64,000 nt of DNA from Archivesica marissinica (lineage: Eukaryota > Mollusca > Bivalvia > Venerida > Vesicomyidae): assembly GCA_014843695.1 (NCBI GenBank), contig CM026394.1:33990164-34054163 (forward strand), read 5' to 3'. This document shows, piece after piece, positions 47,939 to 59,589 of the stretch (its first letter is position 1; each line of letters opens with the position of its first letter). Made by a program: the position numbers and the translations under genes. Under the pieces are notes generated by a model. It was given only the letters and a program-made list of their open reading frames with translations. It was not told the origin of the DNA and did not search any database.

Positions 47939-47970
47939 GTAGGGATGTTTATACCATTTTGTCCTTACCG
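47928..47970 (+). repeat. 43-bp duplicated segment spanning an exon end and donor (source copy)
   Basis: From AACAGCTTTTG in the exon through GTAGGGATGTTTATACCATT to TGTCCTTACCG. An identical copy lies at 48242-48284, 314 bp downstream. Confidence 0.9.
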
Positions 47971-48241
47971 TATTTAGCTATGTATAGTGCGCTATCGTGT
48001 ATAATGCGCACCCACGATTTGGCACGAAAATCGGGGGAAAAACTGAGTTCCGATTTATACTGCGCACGTGAAAAACACAATTTTCCAAGTCAAAATTTAA
48101 CATTTCTCAAGAATCGCTAAAAATTGTGCTCCGTGATTTTTACAACTTATATTAACGCACTCAGGCATGATTTCATGAAAATTACATGCATATCGTTCTC
48201 AAACATCTCAACACGTTCTCAAACATGTCAGCAGATGCTCA
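47971..48241. other. unannotated intronic sequence between the 43-bp repeats
   Basis: Contains GTTCTCAAACAT twice (48194 and 48214). No transposon ends seen. No gene recognised. Confidence 0.4.
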
Positions 48242-48284
48242 AACAGCTTTTGGTAGGGATGTTTATACCATTTTGTCCTTACCG
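48242..48284 (+). repeat. 43-bp duplicated segment, second copy with decoy donor
   Basis: Identical to 47928-47970, including TTTTG-GTAGGG. Confidence 0.9.
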
Positions 48285-48310
48285 GTATGTCAATGCCACC
48301 ACTCAGAATA

Positions 48311-48629
48311 ATCCAGGGATCATTTTAGGGAAATTTAGGAAGATGTGGGCGAAATAGTCGCCATAGGAACCTTGACTTCGCCCTCTGGTGGCTCCACTTC
48401 TCCCTAAAAATCGTTTTTTAATTTTTACAATTTTCATACAAAATGTTGGCCAGTAGGATACGCTGGCCCATTTATAATGCACTCCTTCTATTAAAACGTT
48501 GTATTTAATGGTCATACTGTGAATTTTAACCCTATTATGTTGAGCTTTATTAAATAACACACCATTTAAGGACGTGATCGCGCGCTTTCTCACTTCTCCC
48601 AAACATTCTGACCTAGAATGAACCCTGTA
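48311..48629. mobile_element. dispersed repeat D, copy 2
   Basis: Matches 1264-1580 along its whole length, as described there. Confidence 0.75.
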
Positions 48630-48685
48630 GTCGCGAAGCATGTATTGTTTGTACTATCGGTCAGTGATCGTACTCTAGTACTCTT

Positions 48686-48948
48686 AGTGGCCTCCGTGAC
48701 GGAGTAGTTACAGTCATTAACTTCAAACCACTTGCCACCTACTGCTGTAGGTTCGAATCCCACTGGAAGTGTCGAGTTGTTTCATTTGAGGAAGCTATCC
48801 AGCTGGCTTGCGGAAGATAGGTGATTCTACCCGGGTGTCGGTCCGTGCATGAAATACTGCTCACATGGGCTCCCGGGGTCTAACTCCACAAATAATAACT
48901 GGAGAGTCGCCATATGACCTAAGCTGTTGGTGCCACTTGAAACCTGTT
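48686..48948 (+). mobile_element. tRNA-derived SINE4, near full length
   Basis: Head GGCCTCCGTGACGGAGTAGT with CATTAACTTCAAACCACTTG and B box GTAGGTTCGAATCCCAC. The body GAAGCTATCCAGCTGGCTTG, GGTCCGTGCATGAAATACTG and TGGAGAGTCGCCATATGACC, ending TTGGTGCCACTTGAAACC, pairs with the SINE at 14600-14810. Confidence 0.87.
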
Positions 48949-48950
48949 CT

Positions 48951-49162
48951 GCCTCCATGGTCGAGTTGTTACAGTCACTGACTTGTACACCACTGTAACC
49001 TATCATCACTGATCGTCACGGGTTCGAGCCCCGCTCAGGCCGTGTCTCATTTATATGAAAAAGTTGGCAGTTTCTTACGGAGGTTGGTGCACCAAGTACT
49101 GGTTAACTGCTGGAACCTGCCCAGGAAAGGTAAGCTGCCCGCCGGCGATATAGCCCAAAATA
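48951..49162 (+). mobile_element. SINE1, 3'-truncated copy
   Basis: Head TCTGCCTCCATGGTCGAGTT, B box GGTTCGAGCCCC and body to GCCGGCGATATAGCCCAAAAT. There is an 11-base loss around AGGAAAGGTAAGCTGCCC, and the tail is missing. It follows SINE4 directly. Confidence 0.85.
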
Positions 49163-49600
49163 GTTGTCTTTAGAAACGCAAAATGCAATGTAACCTTGAG
49201 CTGGAGTCTATAGGAGTATTTTTAATCAAAACAAATCTCAAAGATCTACATGAAACCATGGTTTTGTAAGCTGTCTTATGTCACACTTTCAAACAGTTAT
49301 TAGGATTAATATCCTTACCTAATTAGCATATATTTGCATATAATATGCTAATTGAGCAAGTATTAAATATTCATAGCTTGTTAACACATCTGCACACGTT
49401 GCCTAGTATGACATGTTTGTGAAGCTATGATGATATAAGAAAGTTTATTTGAAGTGAGGTATACCTGTATATAGCATGTAAGACATTAGCTTAAAGCTAT
49501 TTCCCGACACAAAACAATGCATCAGGTTAACAAAGCAAGCAAATACTTGTAAATGGAAGAATGTGGATTCAAAGTATAATGCTATAGCATGAAACGATTG
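49163..49600. other. unannotated intronic sequence
   Basis: AT-rich. No gene, RNA or repeat recognised. Confidence 0.5.
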
Positions 49601-49601
49601 A

Positions 49602-49874
49602 CCCATTCAACACGTTGGACTTGTAATCCAGGGATCGTAGATTCGATCCCCCGTCTGACCATAATAAAATTAAGTCTTTCAGATTTTTAGACCAATAAAT
49701 TAATAAGAAAATTACATTTGGACCAGTTCATTTATCAAAATGGGTAATCTTGTCTTAAAATAGTAATATTACTGGCAAAAAGTGTAGATCCTGATGAGAC
49801 TGCTCGTCATGAGCCGGCTCATCTGGATCTACACTTTTTGTAAGCCTTTTTAGAGGTCTGTAGTGTTGAAAGGG
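49602..49874 (+). mobile_element. piggyBac-like MITE, copy 9, chimeric with SINE3
   Basis: The left end CCCATTCAACAC is followed directly by a SINE3 segment (GTTGGACTTGTAATCCAGGG, GATTCGATCCCCCGTCTGAC, to AGTCTTTCAGA at about 49683). The MITE then resumes at TTTTTAGACCAATAAATTAA. About 40 bp of MITE are replaced. Hairpin partly decayed (GAGACTGCTCGTCATGAGCC). Confidence 0.85.
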
Positions 49875-50057
49875 TTAGACATAATGCATATCTGAATAAG
49901 ATTGAGCATTCGCTTTCATTCACAAACAAAATGAACTTTTTCTGTAATGTAATAAAGAAGAGACCTTGAAATATTTGAACCAGAAATTTTATGTAAATTA
50001 ATTTGATTTACTTTCTTTTGATAGTACAAGATATCATTGATACCGATTGCATTGTAA
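49875..50057. other. unannotated intronic sequence
   Basis: No feature recognised. Confidence 0.4.
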
Positions 50058-50061
50058 TTAA

Positions 50062-50294
50062 CCCTTTCAACACCACAGACCTCTAAATAGGCTTACAAAA
50101 AGTGTAGATCCAGATGAGCCGGCTCGTGACGAGCCGTCTCATCAGGATCTGCACTTTTTGCCAGTGATATGACTATTTTTAGACATAATTACCCATTTTG
50201 ATAAATGAACTTGTCCAAATGTGATTTTCTGATTCGTTTATTGGTTTATGAATATCATGGACCAGTCCATGTGAGTTACTTGGTGTTGAATGGG
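50062..50294 (-). mobile_element. piggyBac-like MITE, copy 10
   Basis: 233 bp, reverse, flanked by TTAA (50058-50061 and 50295-50298). Hairpin GCCGGCTCGTGACGAGCCG. Confidence 0.93.
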
Positions 50295-50408
50295 TTAATA
50301 GTTCATCAGATATGTACAATAAGATCATTGGTTGAGTGGATTTTAATCTCCCTATATGTTGGGTTCGAGATTTGCTCTTGGCTAAGCCAATTAGGAGCTC
50401 GAGACTGA

Positions 50409-50585
50409 GTTTGTTTATGCAAATTTATTTTGGCTCGATTGTGAGACGAGTTTATTATTAATATTATATTAATCGCTCTCGAGATCTCATTCCTGAGGGA
50501 ATCCATCGCCATGAAGGATAGAGAAGATGCAATGTGGAATTTTACGTGACTTACCCAAGAGCACAATCGTAACTGCTATTGCTGG
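50409..50585 (-). mobile_element. SINE2 body, reverse
   Basis: GCAAATTTATTTTGGCTCGA, CTCGAGATCTCATTCCTGAG and GGAATCCATCGCCATGAAGG. A second short tail fragment on the plus strand follows at 50608-50655 (ACTTGTTTCGCAATCGAGCT), so two tails face each other. Confidence 0.75.
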
Positions 50586-50734
50586 GCGCTAAGTCTGGGG
50601 CTCACAGAACTTGTTTCGCAATCGAGCTAAAATTAATTTAATTTATTTAAACTAATTTTCCTGGACAGCCCCTGATTCGGGCCCATCACTAGTGTTATTT
50701 AATTATCTGTTTAACTTGTGTCTTACTTCCACAG

Positions 50735-50830
50735 GAACCAGGAGAAGGACTATATACGAATACCACAGAGTTGTTTTAAATACAACCAACATTGAAGAGG
50801 GAACCATTGTTTTAATGAATCCACAACCCA
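50735..50830 (+). CDS. plxdc: PLXDC-like exon with the RRRTIYEYHRV motif
   Basis: 96 nt between TTACTTCCACAG and GTAAGT, phase 1 to phase 1. After the split G codon it encodes TRRRTIYEYHRVVLNTTN, then IEEGTIVLMNPQP, and the first base of T. RRRTIYEYHRV is strictly conserved in PLXDC1/2 just before the PSI domain. NTT is a potential N-glycosylation sequon. Most of the exon and its donor are copied three times downstream. Confidence 0.95.
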
Positions 50831-51120
50831 GTAAGTACCAGAATACCACAGGGTTTTGTATTAAATACAACCAACATTGAAGAGGGAACCATTGTTTTAA
50901 TGAATCCACAACCCAGTAAGTACCAGAATACCACAGGGTTTTGTATTAAATACAACCAACATTGAAGAGGGAACCATTGTTTTAATGAATCCACAACCCA
51001 GTAAGTACCAGAATACCACAGGGTTTTGTATTAAATACAACCAACATTGAAGAGGGAACCATTGTTTTAATGAATCCACAACCCAGTAAGTACCAGAATA
51101 CCACAGGGTTTTGTATTAAA
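50752..51120. repeat. 85-bp repeat made of an exon and its splice donor, 4 copies plus a partial
   Basis: Donors CCCA-GTAAGTACC lie at 50831, 50916, 51001 and 51086, exactly 85 bp apart. Copies 2 to 4 are identical to each other but differ from the exon copy (CACAGGGTTTTGTATTAAAT instead of CACAGAGTTGTTTTAAAT). The change destroys the reading frame in the copies. A partial fifth copy ends at about 51120. Confidence 0.96.
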
Positions 51121-51520
51121 TATGACGTATATATTGAAGACATCGCCAATTTGAATTTATGACCGAAATCCGCTCGCGTATAATAATAAAAGCTGCTAGT
51201 AATATCCGCTTACATGGAAACGACTTTCACTGCATGTACGCGCCAACAAAAGTAGCGCTGACAGAATCGGCGGATATAAAGTACTCGTCATGGAAACCGG
51301 GCTTTATGCTGTAAAACTTGCAGAATATTATTTAATATCTATAATGTAATGTGCACTTTCTTAAATCAATATTAATAATTTATTTCTCTGATTTATTGAA
51401 TGATCTTTTTCTCTGCAGTTTTAATTAAATCAAGTTATTCCTAGTAAAGGTAGCATAATTATTTTATCTGTTAGTTGCATGTATAGCCTTCATATTATGG
51501 AGGATATTAAATAAATAATA
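51121..51520. other. unannotated intronic sequence
   Basis: The block 51120-51300 is relatively CpG-rich (for example TCCGCTCGCGTATAATAATA, GTACGCGCCAAC). It resembles no other place in the window. Confidence 0.45.
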
Positions 51521-51857
51521 CAGTTAAACCTGTGTTAAGCAGCCAGCCAAGGGAATCACAGAGAGTGGATGCTTAGTACAGGTGGCTGCTTCATCATCAT
51601 CAATCCTCTTCACCCCGGTTGGGGTATAGGGCCTTCAGCTGCTTAATAGAGGTCAAATGTATAATAAAATCAATAATATAGTCAAACCTGTCTTTAAGCA
51701 GCCAGCCAAGTTAATCACAGAAAGTGGATGCTTAGCACAGGTGGCTGCTTAATAGAGGTCAAATGTATAATAAAGCAACATATTGGGAATCTGGAAACTG
51801 GCTGCTTAATACAGGTTGGCTGCTTAATGGAGGTGACCACTAACACAGGTTTGACTG
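51521..51857 (-). mobile_element. pogo/Tc1-like MITE (element C), rearranged reverse copy
   Basis: Outer ends CAGTTAAACCTGTGTTAAGC and ACACAGGTTTGACTG. About 150 bp of the left part occur twice (51521-51665 and 51678-51775). A foreign 45-bp segment lies in the first copy (ATCAATCCTCTTCACCCCGG to AGGGCCTTCAG). Confidence 0.85.
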
Positions 51858-52152
51858 TTATTATTGTAATATGGCATTGAACTCAACAATCAGACCACCC
51901 AGGTAAATAAGACCATTTTTCGTAGGTCCCGGAGGGTGTCTTATTTAAAGGGGTTTCACTGTAACGCGGGGAGGGCGGAAACCCTTGTGTCCAATCTGAC
52001 GACCACTATACCATCTCGCATACTTCCCTGTCCGAGGATCAAATTGAATCAGGGTTGCATCGTTGAGAAGCGAGCGTGTGAACCGCTGCATTAATCGGTC
52101 AGCAAGTAGGAGTACCATAGGGTGGTGTCATAAACAACTGCTTTATTTTCAG
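51858..52152. other. intron sequence before the PSI exon
   Basis: Contains a CCGGAGGGTGTCTTATTTAA segment and ends in the acceptor TTTATTTTCAG. No further feature. Confidence 0.45.
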
Positions 52153-52295
52153 CATGCAACAAATTCACCGATTGTGAGACGTGCGTGTCGTCCAATATCA
52201 ATTTTGACTGTAGATGGTGCGGTATAATACAACGGTGTTCAGATAGCGTGGATTGGCACCGTCAAAAGTGGATAAACGCTGGCTGTGTACATCTA
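52153..52295 (+). CDS. plxdc: PLXDC-like exon encoding the PSI domain
   Basis: 143 nt between TTTATTTTCAG and GTAAGT. It begins in phase 1, completing a T codon, and ends on a codon boundary. It encodes 48 residues with cysteines spaced C-x5-C-x2-C-x8-C-x2-C-x5-C-x15-C, the PSI pattern. Motifs are CETCVSS, FDCRWC, IIQRCSD and DWHRQKWINAGC. Vertebrate PLXDC has CGPCVSS, FNCSWC, LQRCSS and DRHRQDWVDSGC at the same points. PSI domains position larger extracellular modules. The donor is followed at once by a three-copy repeat. Confidence 0.96.
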
Positions 52296-52299
52296 GTAA

Positions 52300-52662
52300 G
52301 TTTGTTTCCTGTACTGTGTATAGAAATGGGGTTTGTGTGTTACGAAATAAAAAACATTTTTTTGTAATTTTTGTAATGAAGAATATCGAAGTTGAATATC
52401 ATTTTTGTCTCGCCTAAGACTAAGTTCCCTGTACTGTGTATAGAAATGGGGTTTGTGTGTTACGAAATTTTAAAAATATGTAATTTTTGTAATGAAGAAT
52501 ATCGAAGATGAATATCATTTTTGTCTCGCCTGAGACTAAGTTCCCTGTACTGTGTATAGAAATGGGGTTTGTACGTTACGAAATAAAAAACATTTTTTTG
52601 TAATTTTTGTAATGAAGAATATCGAAGATGAATATCATTTTTGTCTTTCCTGAGACTAAGCA
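52300..52662. repeat. 116- to 120-bp repeat, 3 copies, starting at a splice donor
   Basis: Units contain TTCCTGTACTGTGTATAGAA or TTCCCTGTACTGTGTATAGA, GGGGTTTGTGTGTTACGAAA, TGTAATTTTTGTAATGAAGA and ATATCATTTTTGTCTCGCCT. The first unit begins within five bases of the donor of the PSI exon. The joining sequence GACTAAG in later units resembles the donor region TAGTAAG. Confidence 0.92.
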
Positions 52663-52858
52663 GTCATCCTTCCAGTGACAGCACTGCCAACAATTATATA
52701 TTTGCTTATAACTAACTGTCAAATAGAATGCTTTGATAACTTTCATACTGTTTCTACGAGTTGGTCCCTTCCCCACTAAGAAGTCCCACCCCCAAGAGTG
52801 ACCTTGATCCTGAATTTTGGCCAAAGATAATACGATTTCTGAAATTAATTATGCATCT
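52663..52858. other. unannotated intronic sequence
   Basis: Apart from the motif shared with 47029-47085 nothing is recognised. Confidence 0.4.
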
Positions 52859-53340
52859 ACTAGATGACCACTAGGTTTTACTGTATCCCACACTACCTTA
52901 CCCTGACATGGTCCTGAGAGATGACCACTAGGTTTTACTGTATCCCACACTACCTTACTCTGACATAGTCGTGAGAGATGACCACTAGGTTTTACTGTAT
53001 CCAACACTACCTTACCCTGACATAGTCGTGAGAGATGACCACTAGGTTTTACTGTATCCAACACTACCTTACCCTGACATAGTCGTGAGAGATGACCACT
53101 AGGTTTTACTGTATCCCACACTACCTTACCCTGACATAGTCGTGAGAGATGACCACTAGGTTTTACTGTATCCCACACTACCTTACCCTGACATAGTCGT
53201 GAGAGATGACCACTATGTTTTACTGTATCCCACACTACTTTACCCTGACATACATGTGTAGTTGTGAGAGATGACCACTAGGTTTTACTGTATCCAACAC
53301 TACCTTACCCTGACATAGTCATGAGAGATGACCACTAGGT
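52859..53340. repeat. 57-bp minisatellite, 8 copies
   Basis: Unit GATGACCACTAGGTTTTACT, then GTATCCCACACTACCTTACC and CTGACATAGTCGTGAGA. Variants are CCCACA/CCAACA and one unit with an 11-base insertion (CATACATGTGTAGTTGTG). Confidence 0.95.
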
Positions 53341-55627
53341 CCATAGGTACATCATGTGGTTAGTGGATACATCATGTGGTTAGTGGATACATCATGTGGT
53401 TAGTGGATACATCATGTGGTTAGTGGATACACCATGTTGTTAGTGGATACATCATGTGGTTAGTGGATACATCATGTGGTTAGTGGATACATCATGTGGT
53501 TAGTGGGTACACCATGTGGATAGTGGATACATCATGTGGTTAGTGGATACATCATGTGGTTAGTGGATACACCATGTGGATACACCATGTGGTTAGTGGG
53601 TACACCATGTGGTTAGTGGATACATCATGTGGTTAGTGGGTACATCATGTGGTTAGTGGGTACATCATGTGGTTAGTGGATACATCATGTGGTTAGTGGG
53701 TACACCATGTGGTTAGTGGGTACATCATGTGGTTAGTGGGTACATCATGTGGTTAGTGTGTACATCATGTGGTTAGTGGATACACCATGTGGGTAGTGGG
53801 TACATCATGTGGTTAGTGGGTACACCATGTGGTTAGTGGATACATCATGTGGTTAGTGGGTACATCATGTGGTTAGTGGATACATCATGTGGTTAGTGGG
53901 TACACCATGTGGATACACCATGTGGTTAGTGGGTACACCATGTGGTTAGTGGGTACACCATGTGGTTAGTGGGTACACCATGTGGTTAGTGGGACACCAT
54001 GTGGTTAGTGGGTACATCATGTGGTTAGTGGGTACATCATGTGGTTAGTGGGTACACCATGTGGTTAGTGGGTACACAATGTGGTTAGTGGGTACATCAT
54101 GTGGTTAGTGGGACCATGTGGTTAGTGGGTACACAATGTGGATACACCATGTGGTTAGTGGGTACACCATGTGGTTAGTGGATACACCATGTGGTTAGTG
54201 GGTACATCATGTGGTTAGTGGGACCATGTGGTTAGTGGGTACATCATGTGGTTAGTGGGTACACCATGTGGATATTGGGACCATGTAGTTAGTGGATACA
54301 CCATGTGGTTAGTGGGTACATCTGTGGTTAGTGGGTACATCATGTGGTTAGTGGTTACATCATGTGGTTAGTGGGTACATCATGTGGTTAGTGGGTACAT
54401 CATGTGGTTAGTGGGTACATCATGTGGTTAGTGCGTACATCATGTGGTTAGTGGATACACCATGTGGTTAGTGGGTACATCATGTGGTTAGTGGGTACAT
54501 CATGTGGTTAGTGGGTACATCATGTGGTTAGTGGATACACCATGTGGGTAGTGGGTACATCATGTCGTTAGTGGGTACACCATGTGGTTAGTGGGCACAT
54601 CATGTGGTTAGTGGATACATCATGTGGATATATCATGTGGTTAGTGGATACATCATGTGGTTAGTGGATACATCATGTGGATATATCATGTGGTTAGTGG
54701 ATACATCATGTGGTTAGTGGGTACATCATGTGGTTAGTGGATACATCAGTGGATATCATGTGGTTAGTGGTACATCATGTGGTTAGTGGATACATCATGT
54801 GGTTAGTGGATACATCATGTGGATATATCATGTGGTTAGTGGATACATCATGTGGTTAGTGGGTACATCATGTGGTTAGTGGATACATCATGTGGATATA
54901 TCATGTGGTTAGTGGGTACACCATGTGGTTAGTGGATACATCATGTGGTTAGTGGGTACATCATGTGGTTAGTGGATACATCATGTGGATATATCATGTG
55001 GTTAGTGGATACATCATGTGGTTAGTGGATACATCATGTGGATATATCATGTGGTTAGTGGATACATCATGTGGTTAGTGGGTACATCATGTGGTTAGTG
55101 GATACATCATGTGGATATATCATGTGGTTAGTGGGTACACCATGTGGTTAGTGGATACATCATGTGGTTAGTGGGTACATCATGTGGTTAGTGGATACAT
55201 CATGTGGATATATCATGTGGTTAGTGGATACATCATGTGGTTAGTGGGTACATCATGTGGATATATCATGTGGTTAGTGGATACATCATGTGGTTAGTGG
55301 GTACATCATGTGGTTAGTGGATACATCATGTGGATATATCATGTGGTTAGTGGATACATCATGTGGTTAGTGGGTACATCATGTGGTTAGTGGATACATC
55401 ATGTGGATATATCATGTGGTTAGTGGGTACACCATGTGGTTAGTGGATACATCATGTGGTTAGTGGGTACATCATGTGGTTAGTGGATACATCATGTGGA
55501 TATATCATGTGGTTAGTGGATACATCATGTGGTTAGTGGGTACATCATGTGGATATATCATGTGGTTAGTGGATACATCATGTGGTTAGTGGGTACATCA
55601 TGTGGTTAGTGGATACATCATGTGGTT

Positions 55628-55892
55628 CTCCGCCTCCGTGGTCGAGTGGTTAAGGTCGGTGACTTGTATACCACTGTAACCTATCATCACTGATGGTCAC
55701 GGGTTCGAGCCCCGCTCAGACCGTGTCTCATTTATATGAAAAAGTTGGCAGTTTCTTACGGAGGTTGGTGCACCCAAGTACTGGTTAACCGCTGGAGCCT
55801 GCCCAGGAAAGGTGTTGTTAGGTAAACTGCCCGCCGGCGATATAGCCCGAAATGGTGCTGATGCAGGCGTAAAACCCGAAATATAACAAATA
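55628..55892 (+). mobile_element. SINE1 inside the satellite, copy 1
   Basis: 265 bp, complete with A and B boxes. It is flanked by ACATCATGTGGTT on both sides (55615-55627 and 55893-55905), a 13-bp target duplication taken from the satellite unit. Diagnostic bases versus 9333-9596: GGTCGGTGAC and CTCAGACCGTG. Confidence 0.95.
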
Positions 55893-56769
55893 ACATCATG
55901 TGGTTAGTGGATACATCATGTGGTTAGTGGGTGTATCATGTGGTTAGTGGATACATCATGTGGTTAGTGGATACATCATGTGGTTAGTGGATACATCATG
56001 TGGTTAGTGGGTACATCATGTGGTTAGTGGATACACCATGTGGTTAGTGGGACCATCATGTGGTTAGTGGATACATCATGTGGTTAGTGGGTACATCATG
56101 TGGTTAGAGGATACATCATGTGGTTAGTGGGTACACCATGTTGGTACATCATGTGGTTAGTGGGTACAGCATGTTGTTAGTGGATACATCATGTGGTTAG
56201 TGGATACATCATGTGGTTAGTGGGTGCATCATGTGGTTAGTGGATACATCATGTGGTTAGTGGGTACACCATGTGGATACATCATGTGGTTAGTGGGTAC
56301 ATCATGTGGTTAGTGGATACATCATGTGGATATATCATGTGGTTAGTGGGTACACCATGTGGTTAGTGGATACATCATGTGGTTAGTGGGTACATCATGT
56401 GGTTAGTGGATACATCATGTGGATATATCATGTGGTTAGTGGATACATCATGTGGTTAGTGGATACATCATGTGGATATATCATGTGGTTAGTGGATACA
56501 TCATGTGGTTAGTGGGTACATCATGTGGTTAGTGGATACATCATGTGGATATATCATGTGGTTAGTGGGTACACCATGTGGTTAGTGGATACATCATGTG
56601 GTTAGTGGGTACATCATGTGGTTAGTGGATACATCATGTGGATATATCATGTGGTTAGTGGATACATCATGTGGTTAGTGGGTACATCATGTGGATATAT
56701 CATGTGGTTAGTGGATACATCATGTGGTTAGTGGATACATCATGTGGTTAGTGGATACATCATGTGGTT

Positions 56770-57034
56770 CTCCGCCTCCGTGGTCGAGTGGTTAAGGTCG
56801 GTGACTTGTATACCACTGTAACCTATCATCACTGATGGTCACGGGTTCGAGCCCCGCTCAGACCGTGTCTCATTTATATGAAAAAGTTGGCAGTTTCTTA
56901 CGGAGGTTGGTGCACCCAAGTACTGGTTAACCGCTGGAGCCTGCCCAGGAAAGGTGTTGTTAGGTAAACTGCCCGCCGGCGATATAGCCCGAAATGGTGC
57001 TGATGCAGGCGTAAAACCCGAAATATAACAAATA
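56770..57034 (+). mobile_element. SINE1 inside the satellite, copy 2
   Basis: Sequence, flanks and the following GGGTGTATCATG variant are the same as copy 1, 1142 bp away, so it arose by array duplication and not by a new insertion. Confidence 0.95.
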
Positions 57035-59324
57035 ACATCATGTGGTTAGTGGATACATCATGTGGTTAGTGGGTGTATCATGTGGTTAGTGGATACATCA
57101 TGTGGTTAGTGGATACATCATGTGGTTAGTGGATACATCATGTGGTTAGTGGGTACATCATGTGGTTAGTGGATACACCATGTGGTTAGTGGGACCATCA
57201 TGTGGTTAGTGGATACATCATGTGGTTAGTGGGTACATCATGTGGTTAGTGGATACATCATGTGGTTAGTGGGTACACCATGTTGGTACATCATGTGGTT
57301 AGTGGGTACAGCATGTTGTTAGTGGATACATCATGTGGTTAGTGGATACATCATGTGGTTAGTGGGTGCATCATGTGGTTAGTGGATACATCATGTGGTT
57401 AGTGGGTACACCATGTGGATACACCATGTGGTTAGTGGGTACACCATGTGGTTAGTGGGTACACCATGTGGTTAGTGGGTACACCATGTGGATGTGGTTA
57501 GTGGATACACCATGTGGTTAGTGGGTACACCATGTGGTTAGTGGGTACATCATGTGGTTAGTGGGTACATCATGTGGTTAGTGGGTACACCATGTGGTTA
57601 GTGGGTACACAATGTGGTTAGTGGGTACATCATGTGGTTAGTGGGACCATGTGGTTAGTGGGTACACCATGTGGATACAACATGTGGTTAGTGGGTACAC
57701 CATGTGGTTAGTGGATACACCATGTGGTTAGTGGGTACATCATGTGGTTAGTGGGACCATGTGGTTAGTGGGTACATCATGTGGTTAGTGGGTACACCAT
57801 GTGGATATTGGGACCATGTAGTTAGTGGATACACCATGTGGTTAGTGGGTACATCTGTGGTTAGTGGGTACATCATGTGGTTAGTGGTTACATCATGTGG
57901 TTAGTGGGTACATCATGTGGTTAGTGGGTACATCATGTGGTTAGTGGGTACATCATGTGGTTAGTGGGTACATCATGTGGTTAGTGGATACACCATGTGG
58001 TTAGTGGGTACACCATGTGGTTAGTGGATACATCATGTGGTTAGTGGATACATCATGTGGTTAGTGGATACACCATGTGGATACACCATGTGGTTAGTGG
58101 GTACACCATGTGGTTAGTGGATACACCATGTGGGTAGTGGGTACATCATGTCGTTAGTGGGTACACCATGTGGTTAGTGGATACATCATGTGGTTAGTGG
58201 GTACATCATGTGGTTAGTGGATACATCATGTGGTTAGTGGGTACATCATGTGGTTAGTGGGTACATCATGTGGTTAGTGGATACATCATGTGGTTAGTGG
58301 GTACACCATGTGGTTAGTGGGTACATCATGTGGTTAGTGGGTACATCATGTGGTTAGTGTGTACATCATGTGGTTAGTGGATACACCATGTGGGTAGTGG
58401 GTACATCATGTGGTTAGTGGGTACACCATGTGGTTAGTGGGTACATCATGTGGTTAGTGGGTACATCATGTGGTTAGTGGGTACATCATGTGGTTAGTGG
58501 ATACACCATGTGGTTAGTGGGTACATCATGTGGTTAGTGGATACACCATGTGGGTAGTGGGTACATCATGTTGTTAGTGGGTACACCATGTGGTTAGTGG
58601 ATACATCATGTGGTTAGTGGGCACATCATGTGGTTAGTGGATACATCATGTGGATATATCATGTGGTTAGTGGATACATCATGTGGTTAGTGGATACATC
58701 ATGTGGATATATCATGTGGTTAGTGGATACATCATGTGGTTAGTGGGTACATCATGTGGTTAGTGGATACATCATGTGGATATATCATGTGGTTAGTGGA
58801 TACATCATGTGGTTAGTGGATACATCATGTGGTTAGTGGATACATCATGTGGATATATCATGTGGTTAGTGGATACATCATGTGGTTAGTGGGTACATCA
58901 TGTGGTTAGTGGATACATCATGTGGTTAGTGGGTACATCATGTGGTTAGTGGATACATCATGTGGTTAGTGGGTACATCATGTGGTTAGTGGATACATCA
59001 TGTGGATATATCATGTGGTTAGTGGATACATCATGTGGTTAGTGGATACATCATGTGGTTAGTGGTAATCATGTGGTTAGTGGATACATCATGTGGTTAG
59101 TGGGTACATCATGTGGTTAGTGGATACATCATGTGGTTAGTGGGTACACCATGTGGTTAGTGGATACATCATGTGGTTAGTGGGTACATCATGTGGTTAG
59201 TGGATACATCATGTGGATATATCATGTGGTTAGTGGATACATCATGTGGTTAGTGGGTACATCATGTGGATATATCATGTGGTTAGTGGATACATCATGT
59301 GGTTAGTGGATACATCATGTGGTT

Positions 59325-59589
59325 CTCCGCCTCCGTGGTCGAGTGGTTAAGGTCGGTGACTTGTATACCACTGTAACCTATCATCACTGATGGTCACGGG
59401 TTCGAGCCCCGCTCAGACCGTGTCTCATTTATATGAAAAAGTTGGCAGTTTCTTACGGAGGTTGGTGCACCCAAGTACTGGTTAACCGCTGGAGCCTGCC
59501 CAGGAAAGGTGTTGTTAGGTAAACTGCCCGCCGGCGATATAGCCCGAAATGGTGCTGATGCAGGCGTAAAACCCGAAATATAACAAATA
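59325..59589 (+). mobile_element. SINE1 inside the satellite, copy 3
   Basis: Same sequence and flanks as copy 1; 2555 bp from copy 2. Confidence 0.95.

Noticed and set aside
52185..52367. 60-codon frame starting inside the PSI exon as a small gene
   Set aside because: It is part of the PSI exon read on into the intron.
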